Below, in pieces: positions 8,421 to 17,106 of a stretch of 47,330 nucleotides of DNA. The position numbers were made by a program, and so were the translations under genes. This DNA is from a virus. The notes beneath the pieces are model-generated. The model did not search any database. It was not told the origin of the DNA and saw only the letters and a list, made by a program, of their open reading frames with translations. The DNA is taken from IMG/VR virus record IMGVR_UViG_3300006789_007485, positions 1 through 47,330 of that record. One strand, 5' to 3'. How positions within the stretch are numbered: the stretch's first letter is position 1; every line of letters starts with the position of its first letter.

Positions 8421-9167
8421 ATGATTAAGCCATTGGTTTTACTTGCGAATAGTTTGGACAAAAGAGGTCTTTATAAAGAGGCAGACAGCATAGATAGAGT
8501 TTTGTCTGATTTGAAAGGTCGACATTTGCGCTCTCACGTTGTTTCTTCGGGAGAGGTTCTAGGGGCAATAGCTGAAAAGTATAAGGTAACTGTAGAGGGA
8601 ATTATTCAAGCAAATGATCTAGAGTCGGCTGACAAAATTGGCATTGGCCAAAAATTAATAATTCCTGATCAAGTTGGATTTTCAGAAGAAAAGCCTTCGC
8701 TTCAAGGCGCAGAATATGAAGTTTCTGATGACGAAATAGTCGCCGCAACTCTAATGGGAGAAGGGGGATCTATGTACAGCATAGATCTTATGAAGAGGGT
8801 TTATACTGTAATTGTCAACAGAAGTAATTACAGCGGAAAGTCTCATAGAGAGGTCGTTTTGAGTCCGAGACAATTTTCGTATTGGAACAAAGGTGTAGAC
8901 TCAGAGCGCGTTGCAAAAGAGGTGAATAAGTGGAAGCTTGGAACCTTGCCAGCAACACAGGCTCGATGGGAAAAAGCTCTCGAAATAGTACGGGGAAACT
9001 TAATCGCTCCCGAGGTAGGAAGGTCTGCTTATTATCTGAACAAAGACCTAGCAGGAAGTGGCTTTATAGGGCCTAACTGGAAGCTTATTTACAAAGGAGA
9101 TGCTGGCGATCCGCATTCCTATGGACTAAATGGACCTCCATGGGATAATCATAAAAAATCTGTTTAG
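8421..9167 (+). CDS. LysM + SleB-like cell-wall hydrolase with N-terminal tag
   Basis: A 248-residue protein in three parts. Residues 1-32 carry a helical tag (LANSLDKRGLYKEADSIDRV) shared with two other proteins in this window. Residues about 37-85 are a LysM peptidoglycan-binding repeat (VSSGEVLGAIAEKYKVTVEG, ending KIGIGQKLIIP). Residues about 100-245 resemble the SleB/Hydrolase_2 cell-wall hydrolases: AATLMGEGG with the catalytic Glu, VYTVIVNRS, SPRQFSYWN. It has no signal peptide, so it would act from the virion or after holin action. The second ATG (8421) has better spacing from GGAGG (8412-8416) than ATG 8418. Confidence 0.85.
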   Translation: MIKPLVLLANSLDKRGLYKEADSIDRVLSDLKGRHLRSHVVSSGEVLGAIAEKYKVTVEGIIQANDLESADKIGIGQKLIIPDQVGFSEEKPSLQGAEYEVSDDEIVAATLMGEGGSMYSIDLMKRVYTVIVNRSNYSGKSHREVVLSPRQFSYWNKGVDSERVAKEVNKWKLGTLPATQARWEKALEIVRGNLIAPEVGRSAYYLNKDLAGSGFIGPNWKLIYKGDAGDPHSYGLNGPPWDNHKKSV

Positions 9168-9169
9168 TT

Positions 9170-9712
9170 ATGAATAAGAAGTTACAGATTATTAATTGCA
9201 AAAGTACTTGCAAAATGTCAAGACAAATACAGGATAGCAATCACTGTAATAAAAAAGCGTCCATTGTAGACGGAGGAGTCTTTTTTGGCTGCAAAGAGAG
9301 CTTGAAGAAAGAGCCTAAAGAGGTAAGGCAGTTTTTTGCCTGTGATTTATGGAATATGGGCCTTACTGAGAGTTGCGATTCTTGTGAGTTAGAGTGTATA
9401 AACAACAAAAATGAAAAAATGAAAGCTGTCTTGGCTGAAAAGAAAAAATTAGATTTAGTAATTGATAAACTTAAGCCGAATATGATGCTCTATGGAGTGT
9501 CTGCAAAGCAAGTAGAGGATATAAGCTCCAAATATACAAAGAAGGGAGCTAGCGGAAAGAAGGACAGAATGGGTTCTGAGGCAATTAGGGCTGCAGGATT
9601 TGCTAACGAGGCTTTAAAGATGATTCTTAATGGAAGGCCAATTGATGCTGCATTCTTTTCTTTATATGCAAAGAAAACTTCTGGTAGGCTAAAAAAGCTG
9701 AAGAAGAAATAG
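9170..9712 (+). CDS. Cys-rich hypothetical protein (180 aa)
   Basis: The first 75 residues hold eight or more cysteines (CKSTCKM, HCNKK, FGCKES, ACDLW, SCDSCELEC), probably a metal-binding module. The rest is helical and ends in a basic tail (KKLKKK). The function is not recognised. It starts 2 bp after the hydrolase stop and converges on the minus-strand protease, whose stop abuts its own. Confidence 0.7.
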   Translation: MNKKLQIINCKSTCKMSRQIQDSNHCNKKASIVDGGVFFGCKESLKKEPKEVRQFFACDLWNMGLTESCDSCELECINNKNEKMKAVLAEKKKLDLVIDKLKPNMMLYGVSAKQVEDISSKYTKKGASGKKDRMGSEAIRAAGFANEALKMILNGRPIDAAFFSLYAKKTSGRLKKLKKK

Positions 9713-10471
9713 TTAGTTTTCTAAGAACAGCTTGATATCGTTAGCAGATGCGGCAAAGCCTCCGTATTGTGGCAGTGCTCCAAATAAAATTCCGATAACT
9801 TCACCATCTAAGGTGAAGATAGGACTTCCGCTGTGTCCGGGAAGAATCTCTTCTGAGATCATAATGAATTTATTTCCAGATGTTGAGAGCGAAGATAGAC
9901 TTATTCTGTCTCTGTCGAGAAAAGACGATATATAGGTATCTAGTATAATGGGGAAGTCTCCTGCTGGAGCGCCAATTACATAAACTTTTTCAAATAATTG
10001 TGGAAAATAAAGATCGTCTATCAGCTTTACAGGCTTGATGAATCCTCTTGCCTGGATGAGGCACAGATCTAATGCGGGGCTAGTTTTCATGACTCTTAAA
10101 TCGCTGTTCCCTTCAGACCAATCGATAAGTTTTTGGCTATAATCCTCAATATGAAGCGTAGAATCTGCAGTTATTTCGTTGCAAAAGTGATCATTGGTCA
10201 AAACAAGAGACGAATCAGTAGTTACATCATAAGCTATAGAGAAGCCTGTGGCAGAAGTCGAAAAAGCTGACTCATCAAATTCTTCTTTTCCAATATGTGT
10301 AACTTTTACTACAGAGAGGAGCATCGCTTTCATTCTTACGATTGCTGGCTCAGAGTGAGCTGGTTTTTCTTTAACTCTTATCTTAGTGATATTGAAAGTC
10401 AAAAGAAATATATTAACTGCTAAAAATAATAGAAATGAGAAAATAAATGTAGTTTTTAATATTTTTTTCAT
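9713..10471 (-). CDS. Membrane-anchored trypsin-like serine protease
   Basis: A 252-residue protein with an N-terminal hydrophobic segment after KKILKTT (about residues 8-27), likely a signal anchor. The protease domain shows the chymotrypsin-fold triad: His in VLTNDHFC, Asp in SPALDLCLI and Ser in LPGHSGSPIF, with VIGAPAGDFPI before it. The substrate is unknown; the anchor would place it on the outer face of the cytoplasmic membrane, so a role in modifying the infected cell envelope or in superinfection exclusion is possible. The ORF is open 22 codons upstream, but the Met at 10471 directly precedes the signal and is the better start. It is on the opposite strand to its neighbours and is a likely acquired unit. 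Confidence 0.83.
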   Translation of the reverse strand: MKKILKTTFIFSFLLFLAVNIFLLTFNITKIRVKEKPAHSEPAIVRMKAMLLSVVKVTHIGKEEFDESAFSTSATGFSIAYDVTTDSSLVLTNDHFCNEITADSTLHIEDYSQKLIDWSEGNSDLRVMKTSPALDLCLIQARGFIKPVKLIDDLYFPQLFEKVYVIGAPAGDFPIILDTYISSFLDRDRISLSSLSTSGNKFIMISEEILPGHSGSPIFTLDGEVIGILFGALPQYGGFAASANDIKLFLEN

Positions 10472-10551
10472 ATTGCACCCAATACATCCGGTAATATTAC
10501 TATGAATAAAGCACCCAAAGAAATGGGAGATAGACAATAGTAGGAGTAAAT

Positions 10552-10692
10552 ATGGGCTGTGGATGCGGAAAGAAGATTTCTAGAAGCAGAAAGTCTTCTG
10601 TGAAAAAAAAATCAAATAATAAAAAGAAAACAGTAATCAGAAAGAAAAAAGTTAATAAACTAATTTCAATTCCCGGAACTATAAAGAAGTAG
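10552..10692 (+). CDS. Very small basic protein (46 aa)
   Basis: A short ORF beginning MGCGCGKKISRSRKS and continuing with Lys/Arg-rich sequence to IPGTIKK. AGGAG lies 5 nt before ATG 10552, a clear ribosome site. The CGC cluster could bind metal and the rest could bind nucleic acid. It diverges from the protease gene and converges with a minus-strand gene. Confidence 0.65.
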   Translation: MGCGCGKKISRSRKSSVKKKSNNKKKTVIRKKKVNKLISIPGTIKK

Positions 10693-10697
10693 CAGCC

Positions 10698-10922
10698 TTA
10701 GCAGCCTTCGGCCCCTGTGTGCGGAGCAGAAACATAGGCCGCAAATAGATTCTCTTCAGATATGGAACTAATATTAGATGAGTAGTGAATGGTCTTTTGA
10801 TCTTTTATTAACTCTTCTATAGTATTGTTTATCTTCTTTATAAGTTCCTCCTTGTCTTCTTGCGTTATCTCAATAACGCAGTCTAATTGAATTTCTACAA
10901 AATACTTATTGCCTGTTTCCAT
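10698..10922 (-). CDS. Hypothetical protein (74 aa)
   Basis: A 74-residue acidic protein (start METGNKYFVEIQLD) with a predicted strand-helix layout and no recognised family. On its own strand GTGGAG precedes the ATG with 5-6 nt spacing, which supports a real gene. It ends 5 bp from the stop of the 46-residue ORF. Confidence 0.6.
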   Translation of the reverse strand: METGNKYFVEIQLDCVIEITQEDKEELIKKINNTIEELIKDQKTIHYSSNISSISEENLFAAYVSAPHTGAEGC

Positions 10923-11037
10923 AATGGCTCCACTAGGTTGTTCTTAAGGTAGCTGAAATATTCATAGAGAAAAAGGTGACAGGGCAAACGCGAGGCCTAC
11001 CTTGTGCAGGAACCCGCAGAGAATCAGGAGAAGAAGA

Positions 11038-11553
11038 ATGGCGAACAGAAACGTAAAGATACAACTACTAGAAGACGGAGCAGAAGTTCCTTCGAGAGCG
11101 CACTCTACAGACACAGGTTATGACCTGAAGTTTACGGGGATTCATAAGATAGTTGGTGATGTTATCTTTTTTAAAACAGGAATTTCCCTACAGCCTCCAG
11201 GGGGCTACTACTTTGAGGTTGTGCCTCGTAGCAGTATAGCGAAGTTGCCGTTAGCTATGGCTAACTCAGTAGGAATTATTGATGAAACTTATACTGGAGA
11301 AGTTATTGTGCCGGCTAGAGTAATGCACAAGCATCCCGATATAGATATGGCATTCTCTCGATTTCCAAATGGAATTGTTAAGATCTTTGGAATTAGGCCC
11401 CAAACTATGGACTCTTTGGCGGGGCTTATTCTCAAGAATAAGCCGAAGCTTTTCCAAGCCATTTTAAGAAAGCGGAATAATTGCAAGTTTATCGTAGAAG
11501 AACTCGAAGAGACAGAACGATCAGATGGAGGCTTTGGCAGCACAGACTCTTAA
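11038..11553 (+). CDS. dut: dUTPase (dUTP pyrophosphatase)
   Basis: Trimeric-type dUTPase of 171 residues, converting dUTP to dUMP and diphosphate, which keeps uracil out of DNA and feeds dTMP synthesis. Motifs are visible in order: AHSTDTGYDL (motif 1), VPRSSIAK (motif 2), NSVGIIDETYTGEV (motif 3 with the catalytic Asp), and a C-terminal GGFGSTDS (motif 5). An insert of about 20 residues around LAGLILKNKPKLFQAI is longer than in the bacterial enzyme. ATG 11038 is preceded by AGGAG with 7-8 nt spacing; the longer frame from 11002 lacks one. Confidence 0.95.
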   Translation: MANRNVKIQLLEDGAEVPSRAHSTDTGYDLKFTGIHKIVGDVIFFKTGISLQPPGGYYFEVVPRSSIAKLPLAMANSVGIIDETYTGEVIVPARVMHKHPDIDMAFSRFPNGIVKIFGIRPQTMDSLAGLILKNKPKLFQAILRKRNNCKFIVEELEETERSDGGFGSTDS

Positions 11554-11612
11554 GTAGCTAATAAAGTCCATCTATATAGACGCAGCGCCCGAATAGGGCA
11601 GGGAGGATTAAG

Positions 11613-11810
11613 ATGGACCCTACTTTTGGTGACATAATAGCTTTCTACAGCTATTCAAAGGATAACGAATCTAAATTGTTTATTGAATATATATTGGCAA
11701 AATATTTTAATGACAAGTCTTTTTTCATGAAAATAAGAGAGGCTCTTCCGTACTTGGAAGAAAATGATAAAGAAATGCTTTTCTCCATCGCAGATAAGGT
11801 AGAGCTTTAG
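11613..11810 (+). CDS. Hypothetical protein (65 aa)
   Basis: Acidic helical 65-residue protein (MDPTFGDIIAFYSYSKDNES), no family recognised. The GGGAGGA ribosome site is strong, with good spacing to ATG 11613. It is followed by a long inverted repeat. Confidence 0.65.
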   Translation: MDPTFGDIIAFYSYSKDNESKLFIEYILAKYFNDKSFFMKIREALPYLEENDKEMLFSIADKVEL

Positions 11811-11835
11811 CCTCTCGAAAAAGAGCAAGCGGACC

Positions 11836-11879
11836 AACAGAAGAGGATCTGAGTTTTTATTGACAGATCCTCTTCTGTT
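11836..11879. terminator. 16-bp inverted repeat, probable bidirectional terminator
   Basis: Perfect 16-bp stem (AACAGAAGAGGATCTG, 11836-11851, with its complement at 11864-11879) around a 12-nt T-rich loop. It separates the dut/65-aa unit from topA. The T-tail is weak, so it could also be an RNA-processing or protein-binding hairpin. Confidence 0.6.
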
Positions 11880-11908
11880 CGTACGTTGTTCTTAACGAAG
11901 GAGCGCGT

Positions 11909-14900
11909 ATGCCGTTAGTTTTGATCGAGTCCCCCAATAAAATTTCAAAGTTGAGGACAATTCTTGGGCCCAATTACACTGTGATGGCTTCTGTAGGCCA
12001 TATCATGGATCTTTCGAAAAAGAACATGGGAGTTGACCTCGATACCTTTGAGGCGATTTACAAGGTAAATCTTGATAAGAAAGATATTGCAAAGAATATT
12101 AAGGCTGAAGCGAAAAAGCATGAGGTCATTTACATTGCTACTGACCCCGATAGAGAGGGTGAGGCTATTGCGTTTCACATAGCCTCCCTTCTGCCGAAAA
12201 GGGGCGTTAAGATTCATCGTGTTAGGTTCAACGCGATTACCAAAGAGGCCGTCAAAAAGGCCATGAAGAATCCTGAGAAGCTAGATCAGAACCTGTATGA
12301 TGCTCAGCAAGCTAGACGAATCACGGACAGGCTGGTGGGCTTCAGGGTCAGCCCTGTCATGTGGAATAAGGGGTTGCGCGGAACGAGTGCCGGCAGAGTT
12401 CAGTCTGTTGCCTTAAAATTTGTTGCAGACAGGGAAAAGGAGATAAAGGCTTTCGTTCCAAAAGAATATTGGACAATAAACGCGGAAACTTCCTCAGGCT
12501 TTAGTGCAGATTTCTATGGAATAGATGGAAAGAACTTTGTTCCATCAAATAAGGTCGAGTCCGATGACGTTACAGATGAGATGAAGTCCAAGAAGACAGA
12601 CCTTGTTGTAACAGAGTATGTCGCAAAGCAGAGAACCCGAAAGCCTTACCCCCCGTTCATAACATCTACTATGCAGCAGTCTGCAAGCAACAGCTTAGGC
12701 TGGGGGGCGAAGAAGACTATGAGCGTGGCTCAAAGCCTTTTTGGATACGGCCTGATTACTTACCATCGCTGCTTCCCTGGGCACGTCAGAATCTCAACCA
12801 GTGCCGGCATGGTTCCGATTAAAGATATAAAACTGGGAGAGATGGTCGACACGTTACGCGGGCCAAGGCCAGTAACGGATATTGTTAAAAATAAAAATAG
12901 AGAAATTTACTCGCTACAGACGAAGCATGGATATATGCTGGAGGGGAGTCACAACGAGCCGCTATTAGTAATGGGCGAAGACTTGTCAACATCGTGGGTA
13001 AAAATGGAAGACTTGAAGCCGGGAGATCACGTAGCTTTGGCTAAGAATTTCTCATGGAGTGACGAGCAGCTGTTTGATTATGAGTGCCCATTTGAACGAG
13101 AGAGGAGTCAGGTTAACACTCTTACTTGTGCTATCTGCGGCCGGGATGATCTAAAAAGCTTATCGCCACATTTAAAGCGTCATCATAAGCTATCTGGCCC
13201 CGAATACTTGAAGCAATATGATAAAAAGCTTTTGGATGTAAGCCTAGTTAATAATTTTAAAATACCGAAAATTATGACAAATGAACTTGCCAGAGTTCTT
13301 GGGTATTTGTCATCAGAAGGTACATTTTCCAAGAATGGAAAAAATATTATTTTTTATAATTCCAATAAAAGCCTGCTTGATGACTTTGCAAATTGCTTTA
13401 ATAGTCTGTTTGGAACAAGTTATAAACCTTTTTATGCCTCAAATAAGTTCGAAGCTAATTCTCAAAGAATTTGGAACTTTTTAAACTGGCTGGGGCTGGA
13501 GCCAGTGGACGCAAAGAAGAAGCGTGTTCCCCAGATCATGAATACGGCTCCAAAGTCTTGTGCTATTCAGTTTTTGAAGAGCTATTGGGAGGGCGATGGC
13601 TCTTACGATAAGTTCATTACAGACTCACTTTTGATGGCTAGAGACTTAAAATTGTTACTTCTCAGAATTGGAATCCCAACCGGATTACATATTAGCTGTG
13701 ACACAAACGGCTTTAGTGCTGGAAATCCGCAGTATTTGATTCAACTTACTGGATATGTTCGTCGTAACTTTTTTGCTCAAATTCAAATGCCACATTCGGA
13801 GGCGAAACGAGATCAGGCTGAGAAAATGCTGCTCGGGACTACGGATGGCAAATACGAATATCATTGGAGTGACAGGATTCCACATACGAAAGGATTAATT
13901 GAGTCTATTTATAGTGAAAATTTTAAAAGCGGATGGAGTGGAAGCGATCTCGATAAATATAGGGTGAAAATAGGGATAGACTCCAGGTGGAATAGAAAAT
14001 ATGGAAGCCTACACCGTAATCAAGTTAACGATTCAAGCTGGGGCTATATAAACTTCGGAAAGGAGAAAGAACATAACAAACCATCGGGGCTAACTCCTAT
14101 TCAGTTCATTAAACTTATAGACGAGAATCTCGGAGATGTAATCTCTAAAACATTAGAAGATGATATTATTTGGGACAAAATAACAAAAGTAAAAACCTCA
14201 CATTACGAAGATACATGGGATCTGACGGTCGAAGGCCAACATCATTATGTGGCGGAAGGATTTTATGCACATAACACAGACAGCACGAGGAGTGATCCTC
14301 AGAAGATCACAGATCTGAGGGCCAAGATTACGAAAGATCATGGAAAGAAATATCTTTCGCCATCTGTTATTAAGTATGGGGCAAAATCTGGAGCACAAGA
14401 CGCGCACGAAGCTATTCGACCTACTTATGACAAGGCTGTCTCGGCCCTCTCCACAGATGAGAAGAAACTGCTTAGGCTAATCGACAATAGATTTACTGCA
14501 TCTCAAATGGCTAATGCAAAATTTGACCAAGTAGCTTTAAAGATGGAATTCAAAGGAAAGGGTCGAGCTTTTAACTTCAAGAAAAATGGTAGCGCGCTCA
14601 AGTTTGATGGATTTTTAAAAGTATATGGAGAGATCAAAGACGACGTAATTCTTCCATCTCTTGCGGTTGGAGACAAAGTGCCGTGGGATAAGGTTGTATC
14701 CGGCCAGCATTTTACCAAGCCGCCGCCGCGCTTTTCTGATGCATCTATCATCAAACTCCTAGAAAAGGAGGGAGTTGGAAGGCCTAGTACTTACGCCTCT
14801 ATTTTAGATACCATTCTTAATAGAAAATATGTCACGAGAAATAAGAAGGCCCTATGTGCAACAGAAACAGGAATCATGGTGTCAGATTATTTGACGGCGA

Positions 14901-15493
14901 ATTTCTCTAAAATAGTTGATGCTAAATTTACTTCAAAAATGGAATCAAATTTAGATACCATTGCAACAGGTGGGTTGTCGTATAAAGACTTGCTGAAAGA
15001 CTTTAATGAGAAGTTAGATGAGCAATTAAAGACGGCAAATCAAGCTGGGCCTCCGAAGGCTTTCATTGTAGACGTGGGATGTCCAAAGTGTAAATCAAAG
15101 ATGACAAAGAAGATATCTAAGTCAGGACCTTTCCTTTCTTGTCTTACTTGGCCCAAGTGTGATGGAACTGCATCTATAGACGGAAAGCCTAAGGCTGTTG
15201 CCGTTGAGACAGGACATAAGTGTCCTGAGTGTTCAAATATCTTGGTTAAGAGAAAGAGCAAGGCAAAGGGGACGGAATTTTTAGGCTGCAAGACCTTTCC
15301 CACATGTAGGTATGCTGCTTCTATCGATTCTGATGGAAATCCTGTAAAGAAGTCTGCAAAAGCTCCTCTCAAGAAGACTGGACAAAAGTGTCCTAAATGC
15401 AAACAGGGAGATGTAGTTGAGAGGAAGGGTAGGTACGGCCTCTTCGCCGGCTGCTCCAAATTTCCAAAATGCAAGCAAACTATGAAGATCTAG
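11909..15493 (+). CDS. topA: DNA topoisomerase I (type IA) interrupted by an intein
   Basis: A 1194-residue precursor; about 692 residues remain after intein removal. The Toprim domain has VLIESPNK (residues 4-11) and the metal site ATDPDREGEA. TSAGRVQSVAL and DAHEAIRPT follow in the usual order. The catalytic Tyr285 lies in YHR-TDSTR, and the intein sits between R287 and T790. Near the C-terminus are GVGRPSTYASI and three zinc ribbons, each with CPKC or CPEC and a later C-x(4-5)-C. The enzyme relaxes negatively supercoiled DNA by cutting one strand through a 5'-phosphotyrosine link. ATG 11909 has AAGGAG upstream. A phage-encoded full-length bacterial-type TopA suggests control of template topology. 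Confidence 0.95.
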   Translation: MPLVLIESPNKISKLRTILGPNYTVMASVGHIMDLSKKNMGVDLDTFEAIYKVNLDKKDIAKNIKAEAKKHEVIYIATDPDREGEAIAFHIASLLPKRGVKIHRVRFNAITKEAVKKAMKNPEKLDQNLYDAQQARRITDRLVGFRVSPVMWNKGLRGTSAGRVQSVALKFVADREKEIKAFVPKEYWTINAETSSGFSADFYGIDGKNFVPSNKVESDDVTDEMKSKKTDLVVTEYVAKQRTRKPYPPFITSTMQQSASNSLGWGAKKTMSVAQSLFGYGLITYHRCFPGHVRISTSAGMVPIKDIKLGEMVDTLRGPRPVTDIVKNKNREIYSLQTKHGYMLEGSHNEPLLVMGEDLSTSWVKMEDLKPGDHVALAKNFSWSDEQLFDYECPFERERSQVNTLTCAICGRDDLKSLSPHLKRHHKLSGPEYLKQYDKKLLDVSLVNNFKIPKIMTNELARVLGYLSSEGTFSKNGKNIIFYNSNKSLLDDFANCFNSLFGTSYKPFYASNKFEANSQRIWNFLNWLGLEPVDAKKKRVPQIMNTAPKSCAIQFLKSYWEGDGSYDKFITDSLLMARDLKLLLLRIGIPTGLHISCDTNGFSAGNPQYLIQLTGYVRRNFFAQIQMPHSEAKRDQAEKMLLGTTDGKYEYHWSDRIPHTKGLIESIYSENFKSGWSGSDLDKYRVKIGIDSRWNRKYGSLHRNQVNDSSWGYINFGKEKEHNKPSGLTPIQFIKLIDENLGDVISKTLEDDIIWDKITKVKTSHYEDTWDLTVEGQHHYVAEGFYAHNTDSTRSDPQKITDLRAKITKDHGKKYLSPSVIKYGAKSGAQDAHEAIRPTYDKAVSALSTDEKKLLRLIDNRFTASQMANAKFDQVALKMEFKGKGRAFNFKKNGSALKFDGFLKVYGEIKDDVILPSLAVGDKVPWDKVVSGQHFTKPPPRFSDASIIKLLEKEGVGRPSTYASILDTILNRKYVTRNKKALCATETGIMVSDYLTANFSKIVDAKFTSKMESNLDTIATGGLSYKDLLKDFNEKLDEQLKTANQAGPPKAFIVDVGCPKCKSKMTKKISKSGPFLSCLTWPKCDGTASIDGKPKAVAVETGHKCPECSNILVKRKSKAKGTEFLGCKTFPTCRYAASIDSDGNPVKKSAKAPLKKTGQKCPKCKQGDVVERKGRYGLFAGCSKFPKCKQTMKI
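12770..14275 (+). other. LAGLIDADG intein inside topA
   Basis: A 502-residue intein starting CFPGHVRISTSAGMVPI and ending HHYVAEGFYAHN, followed by Thr. It contains a two-motif homing endonuclease: LGYLSSEGTF (about residue 464 of the precursor) and SYWEGDGSY (about 559), plus an extra Cys/His pair, CAICG...HLKRHH, that looks like a zinc finger before the endonuclease. Insertion is two residues after the catalytic tyrosine, so no active enzyme can form until splicing. Confidence 0.93.
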
Positions 15494-15501
15494 TAATATT
15501 C

Positions 15502-15543
15502 GGGCTATATGGTGTGCAAGCATTCCATTGCACCATATAACCC
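15502..15543. terminator. Hairpin between topA and the HNH gene
   Basis: Near-perfect stem: GGGC-TATATGGTG-TGCAA pairs with TTGCA-CCATATA-ACCC, with one 2-nt bulge, around a short loop. It lies directly after topA, and its right arm ends next to the ribosome site of the HNH gene (GGAG 15543-15546), so it could end topA transcription or mask HNH translation. Confidence 0.55.
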
Positions 15544-15552
15544 GGAGATATT

Positions 15553-16344
15553 ATGACTAAAAAATGTAGCAAATGTAATATAGATAAGCCATTAACAGAG
15601 TTTTCTTTAAGAAAAGAAGTCGGAAAGAAGGGATCATATACAAGGCCTAGAGCTGATTGTAAAAAATGTGTGGCGAAGAGATCAAAAGAGTATATTAGGA
15701 AAAAGAAAGAAGCGATTATAGCGCGCGGCGGGCATGATTATAATATAATTTATCAAAATTATTTCAAATGCCCTAAGTGTAATTCAAATAAGTTGGGCAA
15801 GTTTTTTTATAAAACACAGGAGCATAAAACTGGGCTAAGCGTATATTGTAAGTCTTGTGATAAAAAATATGCTCAAGATAGAATGTTTGCAAGGAAGCAC
15901 GAATACACAGAAGAGCAGTTGGCAATGATAATGAGAGAGTGCAAGATCTGCAAGAAGACTAGGCCGCTCGGAGAATACCATAGATCTCATAGTTCAAAAT
16001 CAGGAAGACGGATCAATTGCAAATTTTGCATAAATAAAAAAAATCAGAAGAGGAGAAGTTCAAAAAAGGGCCGATTGGGCGTTTATAAAGAGGCGGCAAG
16101 AGGTAGGAAAATAGAGTGGAACCTTTCTGATGAAGAATTCTTTTCGTTTTGGCAGTCGGATTGCTCTTACTGCGGAGATAAGATAGCGACAATAGGAGTT
16201 GATCGAGTTGATAACACAAAGGCATATTCTGTAGATAATGTACGCTCATGCTGTATTGTCTGTAACAGAATGAAAATGGCTATGGGCCTCGATGAGTGGC
16301 TCTCTCATATGAGAAAAATAATTAAAAATTCGGATAAACAATAG
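15553..16344 (+). CDS. Free-standing HNH endonuclease with zinc knuckles
   Basis: A 263-residue protein with four Cys-Cys pairs: CSKCNIDKPLTEF...CKKC, CPKCNSNKLG...CKSC, CKICKKTRPLGEYH...CKFC, and a C-terminal HNH-like core CSYCGDKI...IGVDRVDNTKAYSVDNV...CCIVCN. This layout is typical of phage homing-type HNH nucleases, which nick or cut DNA near their own insertion site. It sits alone behind topA, a common place for such selfish genes, and may have moved in independently. The start ATG 15553 has GGAG 6 nt upstream. Confidence 0.85.
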   Translation: MTKKCSKCNIDKPLTEFSLRKEVGKKGSYTRPRADCKKCVAKRSKEYIRKKKEAIIARGGHDYNIIYQNYFKCPKCNSNKLGKFFYKTQEHKTGLSVYCKSCDKKYAQDRMFARKHEYTEEQLAMIMRECKICKKTRPLGEYHRSHSSKSGRRINCKFCINKKNQKRRSSKKGRLGVYKEAARGRKIEWNLSDEEFFSFWQSDCSYCGDKIATIGVDRVDNTKAYSVDNVRSCCIVCNRMKMAMGLDEWLSHMRKIIKNSDKQ

Positions 16345-16448
16345 GATAATCATGCTTAATAACGATGAGCCAAGTCTTTCCTCCCTGAATGAAGGCGGCT
16401 ATTAAGTGCGGAGAATTAAAATATGCAAATGAATACTGAGGAGATAAG

Positions 16449-16526
16449 ATGACCTGGAATCATAGAGTAATTCGGCGCAAAGAGCAAGGGCTTGCTATTC
16501 AATTTAAGCTTAAAAATGAAAGCTAA
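16449..16526 (+). CDS. Mini-ORF (25 aa), possible truncated family member
   Basis: The sequence starts MTWNHRVIRRKEQG, which resembles the N-terminus of a common small phage protein of unknown function whose usual length is 60-90 residues; here it stops after 25 residues. The GAGGAG ribosome site is excellent. It could be a decayed gene or a short peptide. The rest of 16345-16551 holds only ORFs under 20 codons. Confidence 0.4.
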   Translation: MTWNHRVIRRKEQGLAIQFKLKNES

Positions 16527-16551
16527 AGACAAGAAACACTAAGGAGCCAAT

Positions 16552-16887
16552 ATGTCAAAAGATAATAATGAAAATTCTACGCAGCAATCATGCCCTCCCG
16601 ATCTCTTTAAAGAGCCTTTGCTTATAACGGAGAAGAAGCCTTTATCTACAGGTCTTGAGGACGCGCTGAGAGCAGTTAGGTCGGTCAGGCAGGGAAAGGC
16701 GATGGCCTCAAGACAGTGGTCCCTTCTGGTCTGGCTACTCTCTGATGACTCTAGAGAGATAAGCGATGATGCCTCTCCTTTATTGAGGCAGTTGGTCATA
16801 ATGGCTAGATCTAAGAATTATCAGGAGATCACAGAGATGCTTATCTTTGCAAAAGAATCTGCGAGAAAGGAGCATAAGGAATCATAA
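16552..16887 (+). CDS. Hypothetical protein (111 aa)
   Basis: Soluble helical protein (MSKDNNENSTQQSCPPD at the start; RQWSLLVWLLSDDSRE in the middle) of unknown function. AAGGAG precedes ATG 16552. It opens a long run of overlapping small genes, and its TAA stop overlaps the ATG of the next gene. Confidence 0.7.
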   Translation: MSKDNNENSTQQSCPPDLFKEPLLITEKKPLSTGLEDALRAVRSVRQGKAMASRQWSLLVWLLSDDSREISDDASPLLRQLVIMARSKNYQEITEMLIFAKESARKEHKES

Positions 16888-17096
16888 TGCAGGACGAGGG
16901 CGAGATAGTTTCAGAGAAGAAGAGCTGGTTTAATGCGGATACAGGCAGTCTAACTTTTATAGATTCGTGTCAGTCAGCTTACGATTTACCTCTTATATGG
17001 AAAGAGAACGTAATCTGCTATGTTGAGGATGAAGAAGTTATATATATTAGCGCCGGTCCAGCAGTTTGGAAGCGTGTAACAGAAACACCCTTTTAA
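16887..17096 (+). CDS. Hypothetical protein (69 aa)
   Basis: Short, acidic, mostly beta protein (start MQDEGEIVSEKKSWFN). No family recognised. Coupled to the previous gene by a TAATG overlap. Confidence 0.65.
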   Translation: MQDEGEIVSEKKSWFNADTGSLTFIDSCQSAYDLPLIWKENVICYVEDEEVIYISAGPAVWKRVTETPF

Positions 17097-17106
17097 AGGA
17101 GAATCA

